Positions 49,928 through 58,668 of a stretch of DNA of 64,000 nucleotides are shown here, in pieces. The stretch is from JAUVPY01 sp034412795. Lineage in GTDB: Bacteria > Chloroflexota > Anaerolineae > 4572-78 > NAK82. The number at the start of each line of letters is the position of its first letter. Within the stretch, counting starts at the first letter, position 1. The position numbers and the translations under genes are program-made. The DNA lies in NCBI GenBank assembly GCA_034412795.1, contig DAOUMD010000074.1, positions 1-64,000 of the forward strand. Reading direction: 5' to 3'. The notes below the pieces were generated by a model. It saw nothing but the letters and a program-made list of their open reading frames with translations, did no database searches and was not told the origin of the DNA.

Positions 49928-50968
49928 TCAAATCTTCACGTTGGCCCATAGCCGACAAAAGGCGCATAGGCCGGGTGCTGTGGTTGGCTGACCACAGCGC
50001 TCACAGGCGTGCATCAAGGGTGACAGCACCTGATGACGATCATTCAGAAAGCCATTCTGCTTTGCTCTTAGGAAGCTGAGGTAGAAGTTTTGCTTGGCTC
50101 CCGGCGATTTGCGTTCCAGCTCGGCCAACAGTTCTTTATGGGCGATACTGGTAGCGCCAAGGGAATAGGGGCATTCTTCGTAGATGTAATCGATGCCGCG
50201 TATCAGGCAATAAGCAGCCATTTCTCGTTCGTATAGGCGGCAAAGTGGTTTTACCTTACGGGCGAAGCCGTCACTTTCAGGGAGAACTGGCCCCTGACGG
50301 GCCAGATAGCCCACCTGCCAGGTCATCGTGTTGCCAAAAAGGACGGCTGCCTCGTCATCCAAATTATGACCGGTTGCCAATACCGAGTAGCCCAACTCGT
50401 GAGCGATCCGATTCATTTCGTGGCGCTTGATAAGCCCACACACCGAGCAAGGTTTGCCGTGCCCGCGTTGCACTCGTCGCGCGACTTCAGGGATTGACTC
50501 GCTGTAGGTCTCCGGGATGCTCAGGGTGTGCAGCTTGGGGAGCCAAGGGTCAGGGGGCGGGGGATCGGGACTCAGGGAATCAGGACTCAGGGAATCGGGG
50601 AATCGGGAAGAGGGGTCTCCTGATTCCCCGATTCCAGATTCCCTGAGTCCTGATCTCGCAGCCTTTGCAAATGCTTCGCACTTACGCTGTGACTCGTCGG
50701 AATAGCCGAAGCCACCATCAATACCCAGACCCAGGTAGAGACCGTCGGCGCGATAGCCCAGGCTGAGTAGAATGTCCCATAGCGCCAAGCTGTCCTTGCC
50801 GCCCGAGACGGCGACAACTATCCGGTCCTGCGGTGTGAACATCCCGTACTTACGTATCGACTTCTCAACTTGGGTTGGCACCCACTGTGTGAAATGGTCC
50901 GCGCACAGCGCTAGCTTGTGCTGGCGCATGTTGATCACAGCTACTTCGCCACACTTACGGCATTTCAT
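49928..50968 (-). CDS. ttuA: TtuA-like tRNA 2-thiolation enzyme (adenine nucleotide alpha hydrolase)
   Basis: Starting at ATG 50968 (MKCRKCGEVAVIN) the protein has 346 residues. The N-terminal zinc site is CRKC ... CADHF, and the PP-loop is VVAVSGGKDSLALWD. Candidate [4Fe-4S] ligands are GKPCSVCG and KVKPLCRLYE. The C-terminal zinc site is CERCG ... CAFC. TtuA thiolates U54 (m5s2U) of tRNA using the sulfur carrier TtuB, whose likely gene ends 13 bases upstream. This modification stabilises tRNA at high temperature. Residues about 124-160 are a Ser/Pro/Asp-rich insertion encoded by a large palindrome (50579-50654). CTU1 or TtcA relatives are alternatives, but the TtuB-like neighbour favours TtuA. 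Confidence 0.85.
   Translation of the reverse strand: MKCRKCGEVAVINMRQHKLALCADHFTQWVPTQVEKSIRKYGMFTPQDRIVVAVSGGKDSLALWDILLSLGYRADGLYLGLGIDGGFGYSDESQRKCEAFAKAARSGLRESGIGESGDPSSRFPDSLSPDSLSPDPPPPDPWLPKLHTLSIPETYSESIPEVARRVQRGHGKPCSVCGLIKRHEMNRIAHELGYSVLATGHNLDDEAAVLFGNTMTWQVGYLARQGPVLPESDGFARKVKPLCRLYEREMAAYCLIRGIDYIYEECPYSLGATSIAHKELLAELERKSPGAKQNFYLSFLRAKQNGFLNDRHQVLSPLMHACERCGQPTTAPGLCAFCRLWANVKI
50579..50654. repeat. Large nested palindrome inserted in frame within the ttuA-like gene
   Basis: ATCAGGACTCAGGGAATC (50579-50596) and GATTCCCTGAGTCCTGAT (50637-50654) are perfect 18-base inverted arms. Inside, GGGGAATC (50597-50604) pairs with GATTCCCC (50622-50629). A partial direct copy of the left arm precedes it (from about 50567). 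The frame is uninterrupted. Confidence 0.8.
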
Positions 50969-50981
50969 TCCTGCTGACCAC

Positions 50982-51173
50982 CTATCCCCCCGAAATGACT
51001 GCAACCAGCTTGACGACATCCTCGGCTTTCAAGTGTACGTCCTCGGTGATGAGTTTGCCATTTCGGGTAGCCAGGACTGTCTCGGGGTTTAACCCCCCTT
51101 TCTTGATCGCGTCCCGCACGGTGATGTTTTTAGGTACTTCCCACTCATTATCGCGATGTATAATCTTAGGCAT
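50982..51173 (-). CDS. ttuB: ThiS/MoaD-type sulfur carrier (TtuB-like)
   Basis: ATG 51173 (MPKIIHRDNEWEVP) gives 63 residues, with GGGAGG 12 bases upstream. The protein is a ubiquitin-fold carrier ending in VISGG. Its C-terminal Gly-Gly would be adenylated and thiocarboxylated to donate sulfur. The position directly upstream of the ttuA-like gene points to tRNA thiolation rather than thiamine or molybdopterin synthesis. The E1-like activating enzyme is not encoded nearby. Confidence 0.88.
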   Translation of the reverse strand: MPKIIHRDNEWEVPKNITVRDAIKKGGLNPETVLATRNGKLITEDVHLKAEDVVKLVAVISGG

Positions 51174-51284
51174 AGTAAACAACAGCCTCCCCGCGCAGGT
51201 ATTGTACTCGATTGCGGGAAGGCCGTCAATAGATCGACTGGAGAGACCTTTAAGATTTACGGAACTTAGAGGCCACGGAAACTG

Positions 51285-52895
51285 TCAGCCCGTTCGGGGA
51301 CCGGCAGCGCGTATATCCTCGTCTACCATGTCTTCAAACTGTCGGAAGTTGTCGATGAACATGTGGGCCAGCTTACGCGCCTGTTGGTCATAAGCCGTCT
51401 TGTCTGCCCAGGTGTTGCGTGGTTTGAGCACTTCGTCGGGCACGTCACAGCAGGCAGCGGGCACTTGAACGCCAAAAATCGGGTCGGGCTCAAAGCTGGC
51501 TCTGTCTAAACTGCCGTCGAGAGCGGCATTGATCATGGCACGGGTATAGGCAATTTCCATCCGGTGGCCTACGCCGTAAGGGCCGCCCGTCCAACCCGTG
51601 TTGACCAGCCAGCACTGAACTTGGTGCTTCTCGATCTTCTCACCCAATAGCCTGGCATACACGGTGGGATGCAAAGCCATAAAAGGTGCGCCAAAACAGG
51701 TGCTAAACGTTGCTTGCGGCTCAACAACCCCCTTTTCGGTGCCAGCTACCTTGGCGGTGTAGCCCGCGAGGAAATGATACATTGTCTGTTGCGGAGTGAG
51801 TTTGGCGATGGGCGGCATGACGCCGAAGGCGTCAGCGGTGAGAAAGATAATATTGGCCGGGTGGCCATCCATACCGGAGCGGATGCAGTTGGGAATACTG
51901 GTAATGGGATAAGCGGCGCGTGTGTTTTCGGTGAGCGTATCGTCGTTTAGATCGATGCGGCGGGTGCTGGTGTCGATAGCTACGTTTTCCAGAATAGTAC
52001 CAAAACGACGCGTAGTCTGGTGGATCTCCGGTTCGGCTTCTGCTGAGAGACGGATGACTTTGGCATAACATCCGCCTTCGAAGTTGAAGATGCCCTGGTC
52101 GCTCCAGCCATGTTCGTCATCACCGATGAGCCGGCGGCGGGGGTCGGCGGAGAGGGTCGTTTTTCCCGTTCCGCTCAGCCCGAAGAAAAGAGCCACGTCG
52201 TCGTTCTCGCCCACGTTGGCCGAGCAGTGCATGGACAGAACACGCTCCAGCGGCAGAAGATAATTCAAAATGGTGAAGACCGACTTCTTGATCTCTCCGG
52301 CATAGCTGGAACCACCGATAACGACCAGTTTTTTGCCAAAGTGCACGATAATGTAGACTTCAGAATTGGTACCATCCATGCTGGGGACAGCGTGGAAGCG
52401 AGGGGTGTTGATGATAGTAAACTCCGGCACAAAGTCGGTGAGTTGTTCGGACTTGGCTTGGATGAACAAGTTGCGGGCAAAGAGGTTGTGCCATGCCGAT
52501 TCGGTGATGACTCGGATAGGAATTTGATACTGTGGGTCAGCGCCAGCGAAACAGTCTTGCACGAAGACGTCTTTTAGTTGTAAGTAGGCTAGCAGTCGAG
52601 CATAGAGTCGATCAAAACTGTCGGGGTCAAAGGGTCGATTGACGTTACCCCACCAGATATTGTCTTGACTGGAAGGTTCCCGCACGATGAATTTGTCATT
52701 GGGTGAACGGCCAGTGTGGTGGCCGGTGCGGACGACCAGGGGACCCAGATGTGCGACCAAACCTTCGCGCCGTCGCACTGACTCTTCGTAGAGGGCAGGG
52801 CTGGATAGATTCCAGTAAATATCATTGACGTTGACGATCCCATGATTGTCCAGTCCGTACTTACTTAGTCGCGCGCCTTGTTCTCGCATATTCAA
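51285..52895 (-). CDS. pckA: Phosphoenolpyruvate carboxykinase (ATP)
   Basis: The 536-residue gluconeogenic enzyme converts oxaloacetate and ATP to PEP, ADP and CO2. The kinase-1a P-loop GLSGTGKTTLSADPRR, the metal-binding IGDDEHGWSD and the NFEGGCYAK stretch are intact. RTGHHTGRSPNDKFIV near the N-terminus binds substrate. The length matches ATP-type enzymes. It is monocistronic. Its partner reaction, malate dehydrogenase, is encoded 2.8 kb upstream on the same strand. Confidence 0.97.
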   Translation of the reverse strand: MNMREQGARLSKYGLDNHGIVNVNDIYWNLSSPALYEESVRRREGLVAHLGPLVVRTGHHTGRSPNDKFIVREPSSQDNIWWGNVNRPFDPDSFDRLYARLLAYLQLKDVFVQDCFAGADPQYQIPIRVITESAWHNLFARNLFIQAKSEQLTDFVPEFTIINTPRFHAVPSMDGTNSEVYIIVHFGKKLVVIGGSSYAGEIKKSVFTILNYLLPLERVLSMHCSANVGENDDVALFFGLSGTGKTTLSADPRRRLIGDDEHGWSDQGIFNFEGGCYAKVIRLSAEAEPEIHQTTRRFGTILENVAIDTSTRRIDLNDDTLTENTRAAYPITSIPNCIRSGMDGHPANIIFLTADAFGVMPPIAKLTPQQTMYHFLAGYTAKVAGTEKGVVEPQATFSTCFGAPFMALHPTVYARLLGEKIEKHQVQCWLVNTGWTGGPYGVGHRMEIAYTRAMINAALDGSLDRASFEPDPIFGVQVPAACCDVPDEVLKPRNTWADKTAYDQQARKLAHMFIDNFRQFEDMVDEDIRAAGPRTG

Positions 52896-53092
52896 TCTCC
52901 TCAGTATATTGACTGATTGCTTGTTCTATACGTTTCAGATAAGGCCGTTCCAGAAAAATAGTTGTCGCAAGTTTCGTTGATTTCACCGTCATACTCGTGA
53001 TTTTGGGGATGATCTAAATTCTGGAACTTCCCAAGCCCGGTTCAGGGCGAGCACACAGGTTCTTCGCTCTACAACTACGGCGTTTTTCGTAG

Positions 53093-53111
53093 GGGCAGAC
53101 TTGCGTGTCTG
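53093..53111. repeat. GCAGAC-n6-GTCTGC hairpin upstream of pckA
   Basis: The motif GTAGGGGCAGACTTGCGTGTCTGCACC forms a 6-bp hairpin within the 270-base gap 52896-53165. Similar GGGGCAGAC/GTCTGC palindromes are frequent intergenic repeats in many bacterial genomes. It may also terminate the membrane-protein gene whose 3' end is at 53166. The rest of the gap contains only a weak GTTCCAGAA/TTCTGGAAC pair. Confidence 0.45.
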
Positions 53112-53165
53112 CACCGGCTAAATGACTGCAACATTCTTATTTGAACGGTATTGCGTCTGGGATGT

Positions 53166-55658
53166 CTATTGCGAGACGGCCGTCTGATCTGGGGTGACAA
53201 TCGCGACTGGGTTAAATGTCACTCTCGCCTCACCACTGTCAGAGCCGTGGAAAAGCATACGTTGATCGGTAAGGAGATAGATACTACGATTGCCCGAGGC
53301 ATCTCCGTCTTCGGTTGGGATGGTGACGAATATCTCCTGGATGGCCATATTTTGGGGCGGGATTGATATCTCGGCCAAATCGCTATTCAGGTTTGGATTG
53401 CGTGGATTGCTGATTCGCCATATCGCCCCATCACTTTTGAGCAGATACAGGTAGTTGCCTGCTGCGAAGATTTGGGCCGTGCCGGTCCCCGGATCAATTA
53501 GCTTCAGATCCTCAGTTTCTGGTCGGCCGTCGTCGTGATAACGCCACACATTTCCGTTATCATGGAGCAAGTAGAGGGTGCCATTATCGGCCACAAAGAT
53601 CTCCTGAACTGACGCGGCAGGGGTCAATGCTTGGGACTTTGAACTGTGTCCGTCCAAGTCGACCTCGGTGCGCCACACAGCTCCATCGGCAGCCAGCACG
53701 TAGAGTTGGTCTTCGACTGGGAAGATCTGTCGTGCGTCGGGTGCTTCAATGACCTGCCGAGGCGGGCAAGCGTTTGTGCTGCCAGGTTCTGCGTCTGGCT
53801 CGCACCAGTAGATTTCCCCCTCGCGATTGAGAAGGAATAAATTGGTTCGCCTGAACTGGCTGGCGGAGGTGCCGGCCTGTTGCACCCCTCTCAGGGCGCG
53901 GCCTTCGATCAGCACCCCTGGCGTTTGATTCTCTTCCGGCGCTTCATAATCGTAGGTGTACACTGCGCCGTCTGGTGAGATAAACAGTAGATCGGAGTCC
54001 GTGTAGAGGCCAACTTGCCGAGGGTTCCGGTCAGAGAGCAAAAGATTGGCATCCAGAGGGCGGCCACCGGCAGCAGCTATGTTTCCCATCTGGTCTACCA
54101 ATACCACGTCGTTGCCGAGCGCCGAAAGATGGCGACCAGGGCCACGCAGCGGTAATTGTTTGAGTGCATCCGTCCGCACTTCAAAGTCCTGGAATTCCAG
54201 TCGTCCTAAATATTGGTTGAAAATAAGGCGTTGTGCGTTGGCCTGGTCTTGAATACCGGCTTTGTAATACAAGCAGGCCAGATAGGGACGCAATAAGCTG
54301 CTATCGCCATTGGGATCTTCGCGAATGGCGGCTTCCATGGCTTGTATGGCGGGGTCGAAGCGAACCGGGAGGGCATCGGGTTGATCCAGGGCGAGGTGGT
54401 AATAAGTGAGGCCCAGCATGGCGTCAACTTTTTCGTCTAAGGGCGCGAAGTGATCGGCAACTTGGTAGAAGGCCTGCGCCCGTTGGTAGCGTTGTTCGCG
54501 AAATGCCTGGTTGCCCATTGCAAAGGCCAGGTCCTTGTCGGAGGGGGCCGCGTCGAGGCCGCTGTCTTTGATTAATTCTGGATTCAGGTCAAGCGCCATT
54601 CGCAAAGCCAGGTACTCTAGCATCTCTGGAAGGATATCACTCGGCCCGGCGATTCGCCAGGCCACGGAGGGGGTTTTCGACGAGATCGAGATTTCCAATT
54701 CACCATTGCTTTCGCTGATCTGCCCACTGAACTCCCAATAACCGGTGGGCAGCATATTGGTGAGGAACTGGGTCAGGATCTGGGAGGGGATGCTGATACC
54801 ACCAATGGACAGATTGCCGAGATCCAGTCGACTGCCCTGAGAGCCGGCAAGCACGCGGGTGAGAGGGATAGATTGGGATCGGCGGGTAAAGCTGCTGGGA
54901 CCTTGGAGCACTGTGTCGCATTCTTCCAACGGAAGGCTACGACGGGCGGTCACTCTTCCTCTCGAAGTTCGTGGCTCCTGAAGTTCCCACAGAACCAGGA
55001 CCGGTGTGGGGTTTCCGACGCCTACCTGGTTCAGTTCTGCGATGAGCTGGGCTGCTATCGTCTCGCCACTCAACGGCGTGCTCTCGGTTTGCCCTACCGT
55101 GAAGGGTGGAACGATCCAGGTGCCGTAGTTGTTGGCGATCCACAGCACGATGAATAACAGGATGACCCCGAGCAGGAGAGACAGACGGGGGTGCGCCGCA
55201 ACTCGACGAAGTATCCAGCGCAGGAAGTCATCAATGTGGCTTAGCCATTTCAGACCAAATATCAAGTAGACCAGAACAAGCGCCACGGCAATTAGTGGAA
55301 TGGGATGGCCAATCAAGATTGGCCAGTACAGACGAACCTGGGCGGTCAGCCAGTCCCAGGCATTGATCAACCATTGCTCGCCAATGACAATGGCAATCGC
55401 CAAGCCAATAGTTAACGCGACAACATAGGGGCGGCTTCGCAGCCAACCGAGGCGTTCTCGTTCGGCGCTGATAAATCGTCGCCAGAGAGGGGGTGGAGGT
55501 TCAATGTCCTCTTGAGGAGTGTCTGGTGTTGTTTGACTGTTTGCAACCGGTTGCTGCTCTGCGTCTTCCTGTTCGCGATCTGATGGGGGCACCGTTTCAG
55601 TTGGCCTTTCCAGGTTACGGGCGGCTATATGCAGCAGATCTATAAGCTTCTCGATCAT
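53166..55658 (-). CDS. Membrane protein with TPR region and propeller-like C-terminus, unknown function
   Basis: The 830-residue protein starts with an acidic/Pro-rich cytosolic segment and three transmembrane helices (about 77-100, 115-140 and 158-180). A soluble region follows. It includes a TPR-like stretch (about 385-480; LAFAMGNQAFREQRYQRAQAF). From about 500 onward there are at least six repeats of the type 'LYVLAADGAVWRTEV', 'LYLLHDNGNVWRYHD' and 'LYLLKSDGAIWRISN', suggesting a beta-propeller. I do not recognise a family. A surface sensing or scaffolding role is possible. It lies 40 bases after mdh on the same strand. Confidence 0.85.
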   Translation of the reverse strand: MIEKLIDLLHIAARNLERPTETVPPSDREQEDAEQQPVANSQTTPDTPQEDIEPPPPLWRRFISAERERLGWLRSRPYVVALTIGLAIAIVIGEQWLINAWDWLTAQVRLYWPILIGHPIPLIAVALVLVYLIFGLKWLSHIDDFLRWILRRVAAHPRLSLLLGVILLFIVLWIANNYGTWIVPPFTVGQTESTPLSGETIAAQLIAELNQVGVGNPTPVLVLWELQEPRTSRGRVTARRSLPLEECDTVLQGPSSFTRRSQSIPLTRVLAGSQGSRLDLGNLSIGGISIPSQILTQFLTNMLPTGYWEFSGQISESNGELEISISSKTPSVAWRIAGPSDILPEMLEYLALRMALDLNPELIKDSGLDAAPSDKDLAFAMGNQAFREQRYQRAQAFYQVADHFAPLDEKVDAMLGLTYYHLALDQPDALPVRFDPAIQAMEAAIREDPNGDSSLLRPYLACLYYKAGIQDQANAQRLIFNQYLGRLEFQDFEVRTDALKQLPLRGPGRHLSALGNDVVLVDQMGNIAAAGGRPLDANLLLSDRNPRQVGLYTDSDLLFISPDGAVYTYDYEAPEENQTPGVLIEGRALRGVQQAGTSASQFRRTNLFLLNREGEIYWCEPDAEPGSTNACPPRQVIEAPDARQIFPVEDQLYVLAADGAVWRTEVDLDGHSSKSQALTPAASVQEIFVADNGTLYLLHDNGNVWRYHDDGRPETEDLKLIDPGTGTAQIFAAGNYLYLLKSDGAIWRISNPRNPNLNSDLAEISIPPQNMAIQEIFVTIPTEDGDASGNRSIYLLTDQRMLFHGSDSGEARVTFNPVAIVTPDQTAVSQ

Positions 55659-55698
55659 TTGGGAGGTGTCCTATCACCATTGAACGAGCCCGGAAAGG

Positions 55699-56628
55699 TC
55701 ACGAAAGGTGTATCATAGTGCTGCGGATCAACTCCACCGACTTCTCCAGTGCAGCTCGTTCTTCAGGGGTGAGACTGATCTCGATAATCTCTTCGGCTCC
55801 GTCTTGGCCTAACTTTACCGGTACGCCGAAGTATATGTCGTCGAGGCCATATTCTCCTTGCAGATAAGCCGAGCAGGGCAAAATGAGCTTCTTATCTTTG
55901 AGGATGGCTTCGACCATCTGGGCAACCGCCGCGCCTGGTGCGTAATAAGCGGAGCCTGTCTTGAGCAGACTGACAATCTCACCTCCACCTTTGCGCGTTC
56001 GTTCCACAATGGCTTCGACACGATCTGGAGGCAATAGCTCGGTAATAGGAATGCCGGCCACAGTGGAGTAACGAGGCAGGGGAACCATCTCATCGCCGTG
56101 GCCGCCCAGCACAAACGCGTTGGTGCTTTCCACCGACACACCTAGCTCCATAGCGATAAAGGTTCGCATTCGGGCCGAATCCAGCACGCCTGCCTGGCCA
56201 ACGACACGCTCACGAGGGAAGCCACTGACTTGCTTGGCCAGATAGGTCATCGTATCGAGCGGGTTGGTGACGACGATGAGAATCGTATTTGGTGATGTGG
56301 CCGTAATTTTGTTGACCACGTCTGTGACAATCTTCTGGTTGGTGCCGATCAGATCCTCGCGGGTCATACCGGGTTTGCGGGCGACACCGGCGGTAATGAC
56401 CACTATGTCGGAGTCAACTGTCTCATCGTAATCGGTAACGCCTGTGATCCGGGTACCATAACCGGCTACTGGGCCTGCCTCTGTCATATCCAAGCCTTTG
56501 CCGGCTGGCATACCCTCGGTCTGCGGGATATCTAGCAGCACAATGTCGCCTAACTCGCGTTCGGCCAGCCAATGAGCTGTGGTTGCTCCGACGTTACCTG
56601 CTCCAACGATGGTTATTTTGTTGCGCAT
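55699..56628 (-). CDS. mdh: Malate dehydrogenase (LDH-like type)
   Basis: The 309-residue NAD-dependent enzyme interconverts malate and oxaloacetate in the TCA cycle. The Rossmann motif is ITIVGAGNVGATTAHWLAE and the mobile-loop Arg residues are in AGVARKPGMTREDLIGTN. The catalytic His is in VLGGHGDEMVPLPRYS. The residue that discriminates malate (Arg in ARKPGMTR) is present. The acidic residue after the second strand (VLLDIPQTEG) indicates NAD preference. The size is typical of the LDH-like MDH of Chloroflexi and thermophiles. Confidence 0.96.
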   Translation of the reverse strand: MRNKITIVGAGNVGATTAHWLAERELGDIVLLDIPQTEGMPAGKGLDMTEAGPVAGYGTRITGVTDYDETVDSDIVVITAGVARKPGMTREDLIGTNQKIVTDVVNKITATSPNTILIVVTNPLDTMTYLAKQVSGFPRERVVGQAGVLDSARMRTFIAMELGVSVESTNAFVLGGHGDEMVPLPRYSTVAGIPITELLPPDRVEAIVERTRKGGGEIVSLLKTGSAYYAPGAAVAQMVEAILKDKKLILPCSAYLQGEYGLDDIYFGVPVKLGQDGAEEIIEISLTPEERAALEKSVELIRSTMIHLS

Positions 56629-56661
56629 TTCTCAAGTCTCCTCGTCAGATGGTTGTTTCTC

Positions 56662-57321
56662 TTAAAGCTTGCGGAATCGTTCTTCCAGCTCTTCTAGCAT
56701 TGCGGCCGCTTCTACCAGCTTGTCTAGCGGGTTCTGGGCGCCTCGAAAGTAACGATAGTCGCACGGCATAATGTCAAGGGTTTTGACCAGATCCAAATGG
56801 CACTTGCGCACGGTAGACGATTGCGCGCCGTACCATTCTGCGATCTCTCTCAGAGGGGCGTCGCGGAAGTTGACCTTACGAACCGTTAGATCAAGGGCGG
56901 CTGCCCAGGGAGTAGCGTTACTCGTATCAAGCGGACGGCGACCTACTGCAATGCGGTACTCCATCCACATCTGGATGGCTGCACCGATGACGTCCAGGGG
57001 AAGATTATGCTGGGTCATTACTCTTGTCAGCAATGTCTCTACCTCGTCCATAGCATTTCCAAAAAGGCGTTCGAAGCGCTCAGTCAGCACGGGGTCAGAT
57101 TCTGTGCGCAGGAATTCGCCTAATGCTCGGAGGGTACCCTCATAATCGCCAAAGCGAGCCAGGGCGCGGGCGAGGTTTAGATGGTAGTCCGGCTGGCCAG
57201 GTTCCATCTCGGCCGCCTGACGGAATGTCCGTACCGCTTCTTCCACTTCCCAGCGGCGGTAACGTAGCAGCCCCTCTTCGTTGAGTTGTGCAGCTCTACG
57301 TTTATTGGAAGTGGGTGCCAT
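56662..57321 (-). CDS. TPR protein with C-terminal helix-turn-helix-like region
   Basis: The 219-residue protein has two TPR units (about 12-85; LLRYRRWEVEEAVRTFRQAAEMEPG). Its C-terminal half contains PLREIAEWYGAQSSTVRKCHLDLVKTL (about 155-182), which looks like a helix-turn-helix in a cyclin/TFIIB-like helical context. It may read a protein or peptide signal and bind DNA. It lies 33 bases upstream of mdh and could influence its expression. The family is not recognised with certainty. Confidence 0.75.
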   Translation of the reverse strand: MAPTSNKRRAAQLNEEGLLRYRRWEVEEAVRTFRQAAEMEPGQPDYHLNLARALARFGDYEGTLRALGEFLRTESDPVLTERFERLFGNAMDEVETLLTRVMTQHNLPLDVIGAAIQMWMEYRIAVGRRPLDTSNATPWAAALDLTVRKVNFRDAPLREIAEWYGAQSSTVRKCHLDLVKTLDIMPCDYRYFRGAQNPLDKLVEAAAMLEELEERFRKL

Positions 57322-57457
57322 GTTTGACCCCTTCGCGTGTTGAATGATGTGTGCAAAAGGTTGCCGTATTGCCCTCAGAGGGCCGGCACCGAAGGTTTAC
57401 AGTGTCTTCAATCCGATATGCTTAAGGCGACCGAATTGGCGGGGACGGAGGAACGGC

Positions 57458-58414
57458 TCATCCCTCAACTGTGGCTGTCGACGTTGTGGCTGTCGATGTG
57501 CCGATGATGGCCCTGGAGTCGGCCTCCGTCTCGTCAGTAGTTACCAAGTGCTCTTCGACCAGCAGGCGTTGCAATGCCGCAATTGCCACCTCGAGCATCG
57601 AGGCGTCAGGTTGGCGGGTAGTGAAACTCTGGAGCCAGAGACCTGGGGCGATGAGGAGCCGCACCAGCCCATGATCTTGGTGAGCTGCACTGAATTTGAT
57701 GAACTCGTAGGCGATACCGGCGATGACAGGAATAAGCACGATTCGCGATACAATGCGCAGTAGCAACGGCGGGCGGCCTAAAAAGGAAAAGACGAGAATC
57801 GACACAACCATTACAACCAATAGGAAGGCGGTGCCGCAGCGTGGATGGACAACGGTGTGGCGTTCAGCGTTTTCTACGGTCAAGTCGTCACCCGCTTCGT
57901 ACGTGTTGATGGTTTTATGCTCTGCGCCGTGATAGCTGAAAACTCGTCGGATGTCGGGGATAAAGGCGATGGCACATACATAGCCCAAAAACAGACCCAA
58001 ACGGATGACGCCTTCCAGCAGGTTGCTGACGAAACTGGAGGCTATATAACGATCCACAAGGCCGAGCAGTAACAGTGGCCCCACAAAGAAAATGGCGACG
58101 GCCATGGCTAGCGAAAAGGCGATCGTTCCCCACGCGATGGGGCCGGAAAATTCGATCTCTTCTTCGCCCATCGCCACGTCGGCGGAGAACATCAGAGTTC
58201 TAATCCCCAAACCCAGTGTATCCCATAACATCGTCAGTCCTCGCACAAAGGGGATTTTTGCAACGAAGCTGCCGTAGATTTTTGGATTGAGCGGTTCGCA
58301 GTGGATGACGATTTTGTCATCTGGGGCGCGGACCGCCACGCACATTTTCTGAGAGCCGCGCATCATAACGCCCTCGATGACGGCTTGTCCCCCATAGTTA
58401 AATGGCTTTCCCAT
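57458..58414 (-). CDS. DUF1385 family membrane protein
   Basis: The 318-residue protein shows the DUF1385 hallmarks: YGGQAVIEGVMMRGSQKM near the N-terminus and YHGAEHKTINTYEAGDDLTVEN, followed by HPRCGTAFLLVV. It has about four to five transmembrane helices (about 90-112, 125-150, 205-222 and 228-248). The conserved His/Glu/Cys residues suggest a metal site, but the function is unknown. It is divergent from the RsbV-like gene. Confidence 0.9.
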   Translation of the reverse strand: MGKPFNYGGQAVIEGVMMRGSQKMCVAVRAPDDKIVIHCEPLNPKIYGSFVAKIPFVRGLTMLWDTLGLGIRTLMFSADVAMGEEEIEFSGPIAWGTIAFSLAMAVAIFFVGPLLLLGLVDRYIASSFVSNLLEGVIRLGLFLGYVCAIAFIPDIRRVFSYHGAEHKTINTYEAGDDLTVENAERHTVVHPRCGTAFLLVVMVVSILVFSFLGRPPLLLRIVSRIVLIPVIAGIAYEFIKFSAAHQDHGLVRLLIAPGLWLQSFTTRQPDASMLEVAIAALQRLLVEEHLVTTDETEADSRAIIGTSTATTSTATVEG

Positions 58415-58584
58415 GGATACCCCTTAAACAAGATTGTTGAGATTTTACACCTAAGGAAGCGGACTGTCAAGGTCGATTTCTGTAACCCACGGCTATTGAA
58501 GCGGTGAAGGAACGCGAAGTCAAATCGGGTGCCGTCATACCTCCCGAAGAGATGGTCTTCTGATGATGGAGAACACGTTTTTGT

Positions 58585-58613
58585 TTGTTGTCGTGCTTTA
58601 CTTGTGTTATAAT
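58585..58613 (+). promoter_or_regulatory. Predicted promoter of the partner-switching operon
   Basis: TTGTTG (58585-58590) and a perfect TATAAT (58608-58613) are separated by 17 bases, about 55 bases before the RsbV-like start codon. Confidence 0.6.
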
Positions 58614-58668
58614 CGGCGCGCATGTCTTGGCAAATTTGGAGATTTTAGGTGTAAGAGGAGGGCAGTCC

